Assembly (NCBI RefSeq): GCF_000281045.1
Contig: NW_008246094.1
Location: 312,949-376,608, forward strand
Direction of reading: 5' to 3'
Origin: Saprolegnia diclina VS20
Lineage: Eukaryota > Oomycota > Saprolegniomycetes > Saprolegniales > Saprolegniaceae
DNA: 63,660 nt
A program made the translations under genes and the position numbers. Positions within the stretch are counted from its first letter, which is position 1, and each line of letters opens with the position of its first letter. Shown in pieces: positions 11,940-21,259 of this stretch. The notes under the pieces are model-generated. The model searched no databases. It was given only the letters and a program-made list of their open reading frames with translations, and was not told where the DNA came from.

Positions 11940-12810
11940 ATGTCGTCGCCCGAAGCCTGGTACAATGGCCTGCCGCAGGTCACGCGCTTCTACCTCACGA
12001 CGTGCTTTGCGGCCACGTGCTTGACGCAGTTCGGTATGCTGAACCCGCGCTCCATCTACCTCGACCTGGAGCTCGTCGTCTACAAGTTCCATATCTGGCG
12101 CCTCGTCACGTGCTTTTGCTACGTCGGCAAGTTCAGCTTCCACTTCCTCGTTTGCCTCCTCTTGCTGTACGCCATCGCACAGAGCCTCGTCGCTCATGTC
12201 TCTGTAGCGGTCAGTATGGCAGCCGCCTCGAGGCCGACCCGTTCGTCGCCGGCGGCGGACCCACGGCCGACTTTGCGTTCATGATGCTCTGCGGCGCGTC
12301 CGTGCTCTGGGTACGATGGCCGCGCAGCAGCGACGAGGGCTTATGCGCGCTAGGTGGTGGGCGCTCTCATGGGCTACATCTTCCTCGGCGAGCCCATGAT
12401 CTTTATGATCCTGTACATGTGGAGCCGCAAGAACCCGACGCAACTGGTGTCGTTTTGGGGCTTCAAGTTTGAAGCGCTCTATTTCCCGTGGGCGATGATC
12501 GCGTTCACGCTCCTCACTGGCAACGACCCACTGCCGCAGCTCGCGGGTCTCTTTGCTGGTCACGTCTACTACTTCTTCCTCGAGATCCTGCCCAACACAA
12601 AGGGCATCACGCTTCTCAAGACGCCCCAGATCTTGTACTACCAATATATTTGTGATAGAAAGTCTGACCTCTTTCCTTAGGATCAACTGCTTTCCGTCCA
12701 CGGCGCGTCCCGTGTACGGTGCGCCGCCGGCCCAGCAGCGCGCGGGCGCCGAGGCGACGGGGCCCTCGCGCTACAACTGGGGCTCGGGCCGCACCCTCGG
12801 CTCCGACTAG
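11940..12810 (+). CDS. Derlin (Der1-like) ER-associated degradation protein
   Basis: Four exons (11940-12166, 12208-12310, 12354-12634, 12681-12810) give 246 residues, the normal Derlin length. The protein starts MSSPEAWYNGLPQVTRFYL, matching the WY...P.VTR opening of Derlins. It continues with hydrophobic helices, a TADFAFMMLCG segment, the loop FLGEPMIFMILYMWSRKNP, and an NPxx/FFLE region (AGHVYYFFLEILPN). It ends with the family-typical WGSG..LGSD tail. Derlins are rhomboid pseudoproteases in the ER membrane that move misfolded proteins to the cytosol with Cdc48/p97. Introns of 41, 43 and 46 nt were placed by splice signals and by Derlin reading frame. The first uses the GT at 12167 rather than a GT 27 nt downstream, which would break the frame. 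Confidence 0.93.
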
Positions 12811-13096
12811 GCCCAAGTGTGTTCTGCCCACGAAATTGCATATGAGTTGACGCTTGAATCGTTGTTGCTGTATTGAGCTCTGCGCTTTGACATTGCACTA
12901 TATGCCCGAGGCGGACCCTGGAGATGCGTCAAGCCCGACTTGCCCCATCGCATCTCCCTTACAAACTCACTCTCGATTCCCACAGGCTGCATGATGGGAT
13001 GCTATGTACAGGAACAAGCTAGTTCAACTGTGCCTTGGTGACACAGAAATCGACTGTTTATCTCTAAACTCTATATCTACACTATCGATCTCGGAT

Positions 13097-14007
13097 CTAA
13101 CCGAAGAGACCGCCGACTACGTCGTCGCTGTCCGTGTCACTCGCGGTGGCTTCGGCCGACTCTTGCGCATCGGCGGCGCGCTCGTTGAGCTCGAGGGTTG
13201 TCGCCACGTCAACGAACGGACGCCATTGCGGGTGGGCGCTGGCGAGAGCGGCGATCCGCTCCTTCGGGCCAGAGACCAAGCAGCACGTGTTGAGCCAGTT
13301 GGGCCACAGCCGCATTTCGTCGTACGGCACAAAGCTCGGCACGGGTGCCGCGAGCGTCGCCCAGCCCACTTTGCTCAAGAAGGCCGTCATGTCGGCGTCG
13401 TGTTCGTCTTTCCGGAAGAGGTGAGCGTGAAGGAAGAGTCCGTTCGCATTGTTCACGAGCGCAAGGACCGTCGAGAGGAGCGCGTCGAGGTTCGTCTTGT
13501 AGTACATGAGCTCGCACCCGATGACAATGTCAAAGTCGCCGACCGTCGACGGCCCAGGCCCCCACAGCAGCTGACGCGCGGACGCGTTCAATGCAGGCTT
13601 GGCCGTCTGCACCGTGTGTTGCACGTTGCGTTGCGCGAGAGCGACCGCGCGCGCGTCGCCGTCCGTCACGAGAAGCTTCTTGACGGACGCCGTGACGGCA
13701 GTGACCGACCCCACCGCGCCGGTGCCGCACCCGAGCTAGCCATTGTGTGAGTGGGCAGACAGAGAGAGCCGTTGGTAGTACGTACTTCGACGAGGCGTGC
13801 GTCATGCAAGAGGGCGCGGCAGGGTGTCGACCCGAGGAAGCGTGCGAGGACGTGGGCGCCGGCGTAGACGCGGAGGCCCGTCGCGTCCTGGTTGGTCGAG
13901 TTGGCGCCAAGGCAGAGCTGGTTGAACTGGGCTTGGCGGTACTGATACATGGGAAACGTTCCGGTCGCACCAAAGTCGACGTCTTCGAGCGCAACGAGCG
14001 GGTCCAT
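13097..14007 (-). CDS. Family-16 protein lysine methyltransferase (METTL21-like)
   Basis: Two exons (14007-13786, 13735-13097) with a 50-nt intron give 286 residues. The splice creates the SAM-binding motif I, VELGCGTGAVGSVTA, which is strong support for the join. Motif post-II follows as FDIVIGCELMYYKTNLDALL, typical of the Methyltransf_16 (METTL21/EEF-KMT) group of seven-beta-strand methyltransferases that modify lysines of chaperones and elongation factors. An N-terminal region of about 70 residues and an acidic C-terminal tail (DTDSDD) flank the domain. The protein substrate cannot be told from sequence. The stop is TAG at 13097-13099. Confidence 0.85.
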
Positions 14008-14599
14008 GCTTCGGCTTGCGTCCTAGGCGTGCAAAGGGAATCTGGATCTAAATTTGATGGCCCAGAAAGCGGTCGCGGGTGTCGCCCCGTGGAAAATGTG
14101 AAAAATCACGTTGAGCTCAAGGGCAAGGCGCTCTGGCGTGTGCAAGCCTGCAAGCCTCCGTGTTCCGATACCTGCTCCCATACGACTCATACAGCAAGGC
14201 AAGGTATACCTTGCAGTGCTTCAACTCGCCTGCGCTTTGAAGGCCGCGCTTCCGGCCTCGGCGCCGGCGACCATCACATCATCTTGGCATGCGACAACCC
14301 CGGTGATTTCTCGGTGATTTTGCAGCCACGATTCGCTCGAGCCATTTTAATGTTAGGGCTGTGACGATTATCCGGAAATCGCGCGCTTCGTCGCCTGCGA
14401 GCTGCAAATATTTCGGCATCGAGCGCTGCGCTTGACGTACCTTGGTGTGATCTACTAAGTTAGGGTGTGCAATGTAGTCTACATATACCTCAGCTGCTTG
14501 GCCTCTTGTTGCGACTCGGCATTGACCACCGAATAAAAATTTAGAGATCAAGCGTCGCCAGAGCCAATCAGCGCGTACTTCAACCACGGCTTTTCTACC

Positions 14600-14621
14600 A
14601 AAAACACACGCGTGTGTTTTT
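14600..14621. repeat. 22-bp perfect palindrome
   Basis: AAAAACACACG is followed at once by its exact reverse complement, with a CACGCGTG-like centre. It lies about 145 bp upstream of the RPB3 start. It could be a dimeric transcription-factor site. Confidence 0.8.
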
Positions 14622-14652
14622 TACAAGCAAAGTGTGAAATGGGTGTGAAAAA

Positions 14653-14695
14653 GACCCCGGGGCACGGGGCGAAAGAGCGTATGGACCCCGGGGCA
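14653..14695. promoter_or_regulatory. Two direct copies of GACCCCGGGGCA
   Basis: Identical 12-mers lie at 14653-14664 and 14684-14695, 31 bp apart (close to three helical turns), 70-110 bp before the RPB3 ATG. Each contains the 8-bp palindrome CCCCGGGG. A promoter element is the simplest reading. Confidence 0.5.
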
Positions 14696-14764
14696 TGAAA
14701 GCCGATTATTTGGTTGCTGGTGTTCGAATTCATCATCTCATTTGAGCGGACGACGAGCAGCAGC

Positions 14765-15941
14765 ATGCCCCACCCGCGCTTCCCGAAGATCGACATCCAA
14801 GAGCTCCGCGACGACTTTATTAAGTTCGAGCTCAGCGAGACGGATACGAGCGTCGCCAACTCGATCCGGCGCGTCATGATCGCCGAGGTCCCGACGCTTG
14901 CGATCGACCTCGTGAGCATTGAGATCAACACGAGCGTCATCACGGACGAGTTCCTTGCGCACCGCCTGGGCATGATCCCGCTGGCCTTTGATGGCGGCCT
15001 CGAGGGCTTCAAGAAGCGCTTTGTCTACTCGGCCGACTGCGACTGTGACGAGCACTGCCCGCACTGCAGCGTCGAGCTCGAGCTGGACGTGCGCGCCGAG
15101 TCGGGCATGCAGACCGTGACGTCGCAGTCGCTGCGGTCGCTCGACCCGTACGTGCACCCGGTGCACTTTAGCTCGGAAGAGGAACTCAACAACACACAAG
15201 ACTCGGGTGTCATCATCGCCAAGCTCGGCCCGGGCCAGCGCTTGAAATTGAACGCGCTCGCCAAGCTCGTACGGCGCGCAGGCGTGATGGACATGGCGCG
15301 CTCATCTCGACAATTAGGGTATCGGCAAGGAGCACGCCAAGTGGTCGCCAGTCGCTGTCGCCACGTACATGTTCGAGCCCATCATTACGCTCAACCAGAG
15401 TACGCAGTGCCATCGTGCGCGCTTGAGGCTTATAGGGTGTGCATTGTAGAGGTCCTCAGCACTTACACGAACGAGCAGCGCGTCGAGCTCTACAAGTCGT
15501 GCCCGACGCGTGTCTTCGAGATCGACGATACGTACGACCAGGTAGGCCATCCATGCATGTAGCAGCACTCGGAACGAACTTACGAACTTCACCATGTTCC
15601 CTAGATCCAAGTCGAAGATCACATGCGTTGCATGTACTGCGACGAGTGCGTCAAGCTTGCGGAGAGCTACTTGGAGAACCCGGAAGACGACGCGGCCGTG
15701 ACGGTGACCATGACGCCCGACAAGTTTATCTTCTCTGTCGAGGCAAGACCAGGTTCCTCCTCATTTCTTCTCATGACCAGTGCCACGATAGACAACGGGC
15801 CAGCTCAAGCCGGAAGAGGTCGTCATTTGCGCGCTCGATATCATCAAGGACAAGCTCTCGTCACTGAAGCACCAGTGCCTCGAGCTCTCGCAGGACGAAG
15901 GCATGACCAGTCACCAAGCGCCCATGACGCCGTTCGGCTAG
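14765..15941 (+). CDS. RPB3: RNA polymerase II subunit RPB3
   Basis: Five exons (14765-15268, 15318-15399, 15450-15541, 15605-15742, 15792-15941) give 321 residues. The protein opens with the alpha-like dimerisation domain (SVANSIRRVMIAEVPTLAID, then DEFLAHRLGMIPL). It has the zinc site DCDCDEHCPHCSVE, and later the second half of the domain (GIGKEHAKWSPVAVATYMF) and the C-terminal helix (LKPEEVVICALDIIKDKL). RPB3 pairs with RPB11 to nucleate Pol II assembly. The zinc site and length separate it from RPAC1. The last intron (15743-15791) has a GC..AG donor (GAG|GCAAG): only that donor keeps the frame, since the nearby GT at 15754 does not. The 3' end converges with the Atg14-like gene 37 bp away. 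Confidence 0.93.
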
Positions 15942-15978
15942 ATGCAATCTCGTGCCACTCCATATATTCTTCTTTTGG

Positions 15979-17254
15979 CTACATGTCGCGTTTCGTCGGC
16001 ACCGCGCGCGGGTCGATGACATTCCAGTCGAGCATCGACGCGGTGAGCACCTACAGAGCTGCATGACGAGTGTCGATGGCGGTGCAACGTACCGGTGGCT
16101 GTGTGCGTGACGGCTCGGCATACGTTGGCAATACGTGGTCCATGAGCGTCGCGTCATTGGTCGACACCCGGGGCGTCGCCATCATTTGCTGCTGACGCAG
16201 CCTACAATACCACGTCATCTCGAGACTTCAGATAAGAACAGTCCGCCGACGTACGCTTGCAGCTCGGACTCGAGCGCGGTACACGAACCGAGCTCTGGGT
16301 GCTCACTGAGCGCAACGAGGTTGCCAAGCATGTCGGACACGTGCAAGTCGGCGAGCACCATGCCCTGGGAGACGCAGAGGTAGAGCACATTGTGCTCAAG
16401 CATTTGGGTCGCGCGCTCAAAGCCAAGGCTGCCGTCAGGGTACAACGTGTGGCAGCCCGCGCCTTCGTCGCTCGTTTCGCGGCCGATCGTCGACATGGAT
16501 CCGTTGTGCACCATTGGGTACGGGTACACGAGCGGGCTCAAGTACTTGGGGAGCACGAGGAGGAGGTGGATGACGCGGCCGAGGCCGGCAGCGACCACGT
16601 CCGGCGGGAGACCCTCGTAGCGCCCCGAGATGGGCAGCGGAAGGTGCATGATCGTGCGAAAAAAGGGCGATTTGTCGGCAGGAATGACCTTGACAAGCTG
16701 CAGCAGCTGTAGCACCTTGGTACGCCGCACGGCCACGAGGTTCTACACGGCAAAGCGTCAACATGTCCAAGAATGTGGAAGGAGAACCTGCTCGTTCCAG
16801 CGGGAGACGCGGTGGAGACCCTGCATGATAAAGTCCATGTCGGTTCCGGTCGCGTCGGCGGGCATTGTCTCGGCAAGCCGCGCTTTGGTGTGCGCCAGGA
16901 GATCGCGGCGCTTCCCCATCATGTGCAGCATCTTCGCGAGCTTGATGCGCTCTAAGGACGTTGTTGACATGCATGGGTTGCTGTAGCGAATGCAATACCA
17001 ATGTCAAGCGCGCCTTTGAGCGTGAGGAGCGCGGCCTCGTCACGCGCCTCGTCCTGCGCCAGCATGTCGTCGTCGTCGTCGGGCTCGCCAGGCGCGTCGT
17101 CCTTGAGCGACGACGCAGCCTTCTCGCGGAGCACAGCGACGTCGGCCCGTAGCGCCGTCAGCATCGTGCGCTTCTGCTGGATCGTGCTCGACGCGCAGTT
17201 GGCGCAGAGCAGGTAGACCTGGTCCTGGGACTTGGCGCAGCCGCCGCACTGCAT
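15979..17254 (-). CDS. Atg14/UVRAG-like PI3-kinase complex subunit
   Basis: Five exons (17254-16999, 16951-16788, 16742-16240, 16201-16093, 16050-15979) give 367 residues. The N-terminus carries two CxxC pairs (MQCGGCAKSQ...LLCANCAS), as in the Atg14 N-terminal cysteine region. Residues about 30-140 are helical or coiled coil. A UVRAG/Atg14-type core follows (VRRTKVLQLLQLVKVIP, LPLPISGRYEGLPPDVVAAGLG, LLLVLPKYL). These proteins join Vps34, Vps15 and Beclin-1 to direct PI3P synthesis to autophagosomes or endosomes. The family match is by motif order, and UVRAG/Vps38 versus Atg14 cannot be decided. No C2 domain was seen, which slightly favours Atg14. Introns are 38-47 nt, all ending TAG. Confidence 0.7.
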
Positions 17255-17359
17255 ATCTTGTTTTCTGGCATCTTGCCGTGTTGATCACAAAAATACCGTA
17301 CATTTCGTTAAAAATACCGTCAAGATGGAGCAAAGAATGCACGCCATCCTTCTGAGGTG

Positions 17360-17386
17360 CCGATTGGCTACGTATACACCAATCGG
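17360..17386. promoter_or_regulatory. Inverted CCAAT-box pair upstream of the Atg14-like gene
   Basis: CCGATTGG at 17360-17367 is mirrored by CCAATCGG at 17379-17386 across an 11-nt spacer, about 106-132 bp upstream of the start codon at 17254. The arrangement matches the pair at 11195-11227 except for spacing. Confidence 0.55.
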
Positions 17387-17616
17387 GTCGCGACCGAGCT
17401 CGCTTGTTAAGTGCGATCTGTGGATTTAGAATTATACTACCTTCTATATGTCACGTACCTATTGGAGACAAGTCGCACTTGACAGATCGTATAAATGACG
17501 GTTTTGGCGCGCTTCCCGGTCGGATCGGAACGAATTGCCTTTTCACAGTGCGTACGGGACCACCTTGCTCTGGTACAGGACAACCACTCTTTATTACAAC
17601 GCATTTGCTTGAAAGC

Positions 17617-17661
17617 ATCAACAGATCTAGTGATGGTAAACTGTCCTCCAGCTTTTACGCC
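17617..17661 (+). repeat. Direct duplication, copy A
   Basis: These 45 bp match 17773-17817 with five mismatches by eye. The shared core includes GATCTAGTGAT and CCTCCAGCTTTTACGCC. The offset is 156 bp. Confidence 0.8.
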
Positions 17662-17772
17662 GTGTCATTTTTCTAGAAATCGAACCACGCAACGCAGGCC
17701 GAGAGGCGGCGTCTTATACAACTACTGCTCGGGCCTCGTCACAGCGCACGCTGTGTACCTTATGAAGCCGGC

Positions 17773-17817
17773 GTCAACGGATCTAGTGATAGTAAGCTCT
17801 CCTCCAGCTTTTACGCC
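17773..17817 (+). repeat. Direct duplication, copy B
   Basis: Second copy of the repeat at 17617-17661, about 89% identical. Similarity stops on both sides, so only this short block was duplicated or kept. Confidence 0.8.
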
Positions 17818-17984
17818 TGCGTTCAATAGTTCAGCTCGCAACAATTTGTTTTTAGGAGCTCTTTAACGACAAGTTTTTCATTCGAAACCTTTCGTTTTGC
17901 ATGGCAGACGATCGAAACACGCTCGTTTGGTACCGGTATTTGATATTTCTCTGGCAGCTATTCCAAATCCAATAGTGTAGGCCG

Positions 17985-18538
17985 GTGCCTGCCGTGGTCG
18001 TCGCTTGTACCCTTTGCCGACATGCTCAACCACAACAACCACGCCACCATGTATGCGTACGAGAACAAGACGCTCGAGTGGCACTCGTCCATCGGGTACA
18101 AGCGCGGCAACCAAGTCTTCAGCCGATACGGCCGGCGCCCCAACCGTACAACATCAATGCTATCTCGTACACATTTCATAGCTTGCACTAGACCAACTGT
18201 TGCTCCACTACGGTTTTGCGCTGCGTGAAAACGCTGTGGACTATATCACCTGCACCTCGCGGTGTCGTACCCGAGTGCCTTGTCCAAGACGGAGCACCGC
18301 GCGGTCCTCAGCAAGACGCACCGTATGCCGTTCAAGACCAACTTCCGTCTTACGCACGACACGTCCGTTGCGTCACTGCTAGCGTATATATATATTTGAT
18401 TATTGTTGTTAGAAAGATTTGACCGACCGTGTCGTCACGGGCCTCACCCGCGGCCACAAGCGTCGTAGGGCGACGACAGAAGAGCCAGACGAGCCCCCGC
18501 GCCGCTGCCTGCGCAGCCACGGCCCGGCGAGCGAATGA
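17985..18538 (+). pseudogene. 3' remnant of a SET-domain (Rubisco-LSMT/SETD6-like) methyltransferase
   Basis: The frame around 17985-18140 reads LPWSSLVPFADMLNHNNHA, the ADMLNH motif of LSMT-type SET domains, and then NQVFSRYGRRPN. A 46-nt GT..TAG intron (about 18147-18192) leads to HQLLLHYGFALRENAVDYI, the matching C-terminal SET motif. After DYI the frame breaks by one base near 18245-18250. The next frame continues as LHLAVSYPSALSKTEHR and TNFRLTHDTSVASLLAY, like the LSMT substrate-binding domain. A further basic segment ends at TGA 18536-18538, again out of frame with what precedes. I could not find the N-terminal half of the SET domain upstream, so this is a truncated, decaying copy of a host gene. 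A sequencing error in a live gene is less likely but possible. Confidence 0.6.
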
Positions 18539-18540
18539 AG

Positions 18541-19332
18541 AAGGAGATTGCTAGTCTCTATTAGTACACACAGACTTCGCATACGTACTAGTAACTATGA
18601 AGATAACGCGAAACACGTTCATATATATATTATTGTTGGCTCCACTACTCCAATCGACTTGCTTATGTTTGACGCTTGCGCTTGGTCGCGAGCAAGCGCG
18701 TGAGCAGCGCCCGCGCCGTTACCGTCACGTCAGTCGCGTTGAGATGACCAATCCCAATAGCCAACGCCCCGTCAACCACGTTGCCAGATTGCAGCAGTGC
18801 AGTCGTGGGTGGCCTCGCGTGCAAAGTAAATGTCACCAAACATAGAGAAGTTGCGTGCACTTGGCATGTTGGACTATCTTATAATGCAATTGCACGCAAC
18901 TTTAACGTCACGATCCTTCTTACTATTCGACTCGAGCTGCATTCCTCGTAGGCAAACTGGCGCGGTGCTAGGAGGTGTGCTGCTGTACGCATCATGATGG
19001 TTTCACAATGGCTGTTGGTGCAGCTACATTTGGATTCACCAGCAACCTTGCCCCGTAGTGCTTGTTGAGGCTGAAGCGCGGTTGTTCTACACGCCTTGAC
19101 CACACGAGCCGTGGTCAATAAGACATGGACCCAAGCAGCAGGCGAGGCTCTATCGTAAATATACGCCCTAGGGACTTTGGTGAATGTGTGATCTACGTCT
19201 ACGAGGCGAGGCAAGGGAGAGGTTTGTCCGCACGAGCGTGTCGAGAAGTTATGAAACTCCAGCGATGGTCTTGGTCCGTTTCGCCTCGCGTTGAAACACC
19301 GTCGAGCGTCGACACTTGTCAATTTGCCAACC
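18541..19332. other. Intergenic; scraps of protein-like sequence, no supported gene
   Basis: On the minus strand two overlapping frames near 18663-18850 read partly protein-like (FGDIYFAREATHDC in one, GNVVDGALAIGIGHLNATDV in the other), as if a frameshift lay between them. A longer minus frame at 18879-19373 has no recognised motif. These may be remains of one decayed gene. The promoter of the repeat protein at 19333 also lies here. Confidence 0.4.
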
Positions 19333-21138
19333 ATGCACCGTATTGCGATCGTCCTTAGTGCGCTCGTACCCATCGTCTTGGCTTCTGGCGAAGGAGGCGA
19401 GCGCGGCTATGGCGGCTACGGCGGCTACAGTGGCTACGGCGGCTACGGCTCCAACGCGTGCTCGCAACTAACCGACTGCGTCGTCAAACCGTGCTACATC
19501 GTCAAGTGTCTCTACGGCTCGTGCGTCTACGACAAGCAGCCGTATGGCACCAAATGTCCGGGCAAGGGCGACTTGAACAATGGCTCTTGCGACGACGACG
19601 CCAACGACTTTTGCGACGACAGCGGACAGTGCAATGACGCCTTCAAGCCCGCTACGCACGTGTGCCGCCCCGCCGCCAACGTCTGCGACGTGCCCGAGCT
19701 GTGCGATGGCAGCTGCAGCTTTTGTCCGACCGACCAATTTGCCGCCAAGAAGACGGTCTGCTCGTCCATTGGCGCGTCGTCGGGTGGCCTCTGCGATAGC
19801 GTCGACTATTGCGATGGGCGAGGCCGCTGCGTCGATGGCTTTCGGCCTGCTGGTAGTGTCTGCCGCGCCGCCGTCGATGTGTGCGATGTGCCCGAAACGT
19901 GCTCTGGCAAAACCGGTGCATGCCCCGCCAACAAGTTTGCAGCACAGACCACCGTGTGCACTGCGATTGGCAAGTCATCCGGAGGTCTCTGCGACTGCGT
20001 TGACTACTGCAACGGCAGGGGCAAGTGTATCGACAGCTTCAAGCCCACGGGTACTGTCTGCCGGGCCGCGACCGATGTGTGCGACGTGGCCGAAACGTGC
20101 TCGGGTGCGAGTGGCGTCTGCCCCGCCGACGCCTTTGCACCAAAGACGACTGCCTGTACGTCGCTTGGCAAGTCGACGGGCGGCGACTGTGACGATGTCG
20201 ACTACTGCAACGGCAATGGCAAGTGCGTCGATGGCTTCAAGCCTAAGGGTAGTGTGTGCCGCGCCGCCGCGAATGTCTGTGATGTCGCCGAGACCTGCAA
20301 TGGCTCCAACGGCAACTGTCCCAGCAATGCATTCGCGCCCAAGACCACCGTGTGCACGAGTATTGGCAAATCCACGGGTGGGCTCTGTGATGGCGTCGAC
20401 TACTGCGACGGGGACGGCTGCTGCATCGATGGCTTCCGCGCCGCTGGTGGCGTTTGTCGCGCGGCCGTCAACGTTTGCGATAAGGCCGAGACGTGCTCTG
20501 GCAAGAGCGGCGCCTGCCCGTCTGACAGCTTTGCCAAGAAAGGTACCGACTGCTCGTCAATTGGCCTCTCGTCCGGCCGTCTTTGCAACGAGAAGGACAC
20601 GTGCGACGGCCGCGGCTGCTGCGTCGAGACATACAAGCCCGCGGGTACCGTCTGCCGGCCCGCGGCGTCCGAATGCGATGTGCCCGAGGTGTGCCCGGGC
20701 AACTCAGGCGTATGCCCCAAGAACGCTTTTGCGCCGTCGACCAAGGCGTGCAACGGCAAGTCCACCGGCGGCGCGTGTGACGGCGACGACACGTGCGACG
20801 GCAACGGCGCCTGCGTCGACAAGTACCTCGACGCACACTCGTTGTGCTACCATAAGCAGGGCGTCTGCGACGGCAACGTCTTTTGCGACGGAACGTCCGC
20901 CGTGTGCCCGGTCCCAAAGGCCTACACGCTCCTCACCGCGCAAGCGTTGCGCAGTTGTGCGACCTCCGTGTCAAGATTCACGTCGACGTCGCTCGCGTCA
21001 CTGTACGAAGCGAGCGTGACGCGATATGGCGTGGTGTTGCTCGTGTCGTGTCTGTGTGTCTCTGCGCTTGCTGTGTTTGTGGCCAGAAAGGCCCGCGTGT
21101 CCGAAGACGACGCGTTTGCCTACTACCTCGAGACGTAG
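19333..21138 (+). CDS. Surface protein with tandem disintegrin-like cysteine repeats and C-terminal TM
   Basis: This is a 601-residue single-exon protein. Residues 1 to about 17 are a signal peptide (MHRIAIVLSALVPIVLASG), followed by a YGGYGGY-rich patch near residues 22-36. The body is a chain of cysteine-rich units of about 66 residues. They repeat VCRAAVDVCDVPETCSG, then CPANKFA, then TTVCTAIGKSSGGLCD, then DYCNGRGKC; six units are clear and a seventh is diverged. The repeat resembles the disintegrin/ADAM-CR pattern (CD..E.C.G....CP.D.F). A transmembrane helix near 568-587 (GVVLLVSCLCVSALAVFVA) and a short acidic tail ending YYLET follow. The likely topology is type I with an extracellular adhesive stalk. 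There is no protease domain, so it is not an ADAM. An adhesion or wall-attachment role is inferred. Confidence 0.85.
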   Translation: MHRIAIVLSALVPIVLASGEGGERGYGGYGGYSGYGGYGSNACSQLTDCVVKPCYIVKCLYGSCVYDKQPYGTKCPGKGDLNNGSCDDDANDFCDDSGQCNDAFKPATHVCRPAANVCDVPELCDGSCSFCPTDQFAAKKTVCSSIGASSGGLCDSVDYCDGRGRCVDGFRPAGSVCRAAVDVCDVPETCSGKTGACPANKFAAQTTVCTAIGKSSGGLCDCVDYCNGRGKCIDSFKPTGTVCRAATDVCDVAETCSGASGVCPADAFAPKTTACTSLGKSTGGDCDDVDYCNGNGKCVDGFKPKGSVCRAAANVCDVAETCNGSNGNCPSNAFAPKTTVCTSIGKSTGGLCDGVDYCDGDGCCIDGFRAAGGVCRAAVNVCDKAETCSGKSGACPSDSFAKKGTDCSSIGLSSGRLCNEKDTCDGRGCCVETYKPAGTVCRPAASECDVPEVCPGNSGVCPKNAFAPSTKACNGKSTGGACDGDDTCDGNGACVDKYLDAHSLCYHKQGVCDGNVFCDGTSAVCPVPKAYTLLTAQALRSCATSVSRFTSTSLASLYEASVTRYGVVLLVSCLCVSALAVFVARKARVSEDDAFAYYLET

Positions 21139-21259
21139 GCAACTTCAACCTGAAATATACCGTGTTTTTCCAGGAAATCGGTAGAAAAAGCCGTGAAAAT
21201 ACCGAATGTTTTCGATTTTTTCTGCGGCGGAGCATTCGAAAAGCACACTCGACGAAGCG

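Larger units (their letters stand above)
14008..14764. other. Intergenic promoter region between methyltransferase and RPB3
   Basis: This 757-bp stretch separates two divergent genes and shows no convincing coding frame. Its RPB3-proximal part is unusual: a 22-bp perfect palindrome at 14600-14621 and two copies of GACCCCGGGGCA at 14653-14664 and 14684-14695, listed separately. Confidence 0.6.
17255..17980. other. Intergenic stretch with promoter elements and a short local duplication
   Basis: There is no supported gene. It holds the probable promoter of the Atg14-like gene: an inverted CCAAT pair at 17360-17386, and AAAATACCGT repeated at about 17290 and 17315. A 45-bp imperfect direct duplication follows at 17617-17661 and 17773-17817. 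The remaining frames are short and not protein-like. Confidence 0.6.

Noticed and set aside
12167-12207. Donor at the GTCGCTC site about 27 nt downstream for the first Derlin intron
   Set aside because: It would leave an intron too short and break the frame into the conserved TADF segment; the GT at 12167 fits both.
19580-21019. 479-codon frame overlapping the disintegrin-like gene on the same strand
   Set aside because: It is the +1 shadow of the tandem repeats (Pro/Arg/Ala/Thr-rich); only the sense frame has a signal peptide, ordered cysteines and a TM helix.
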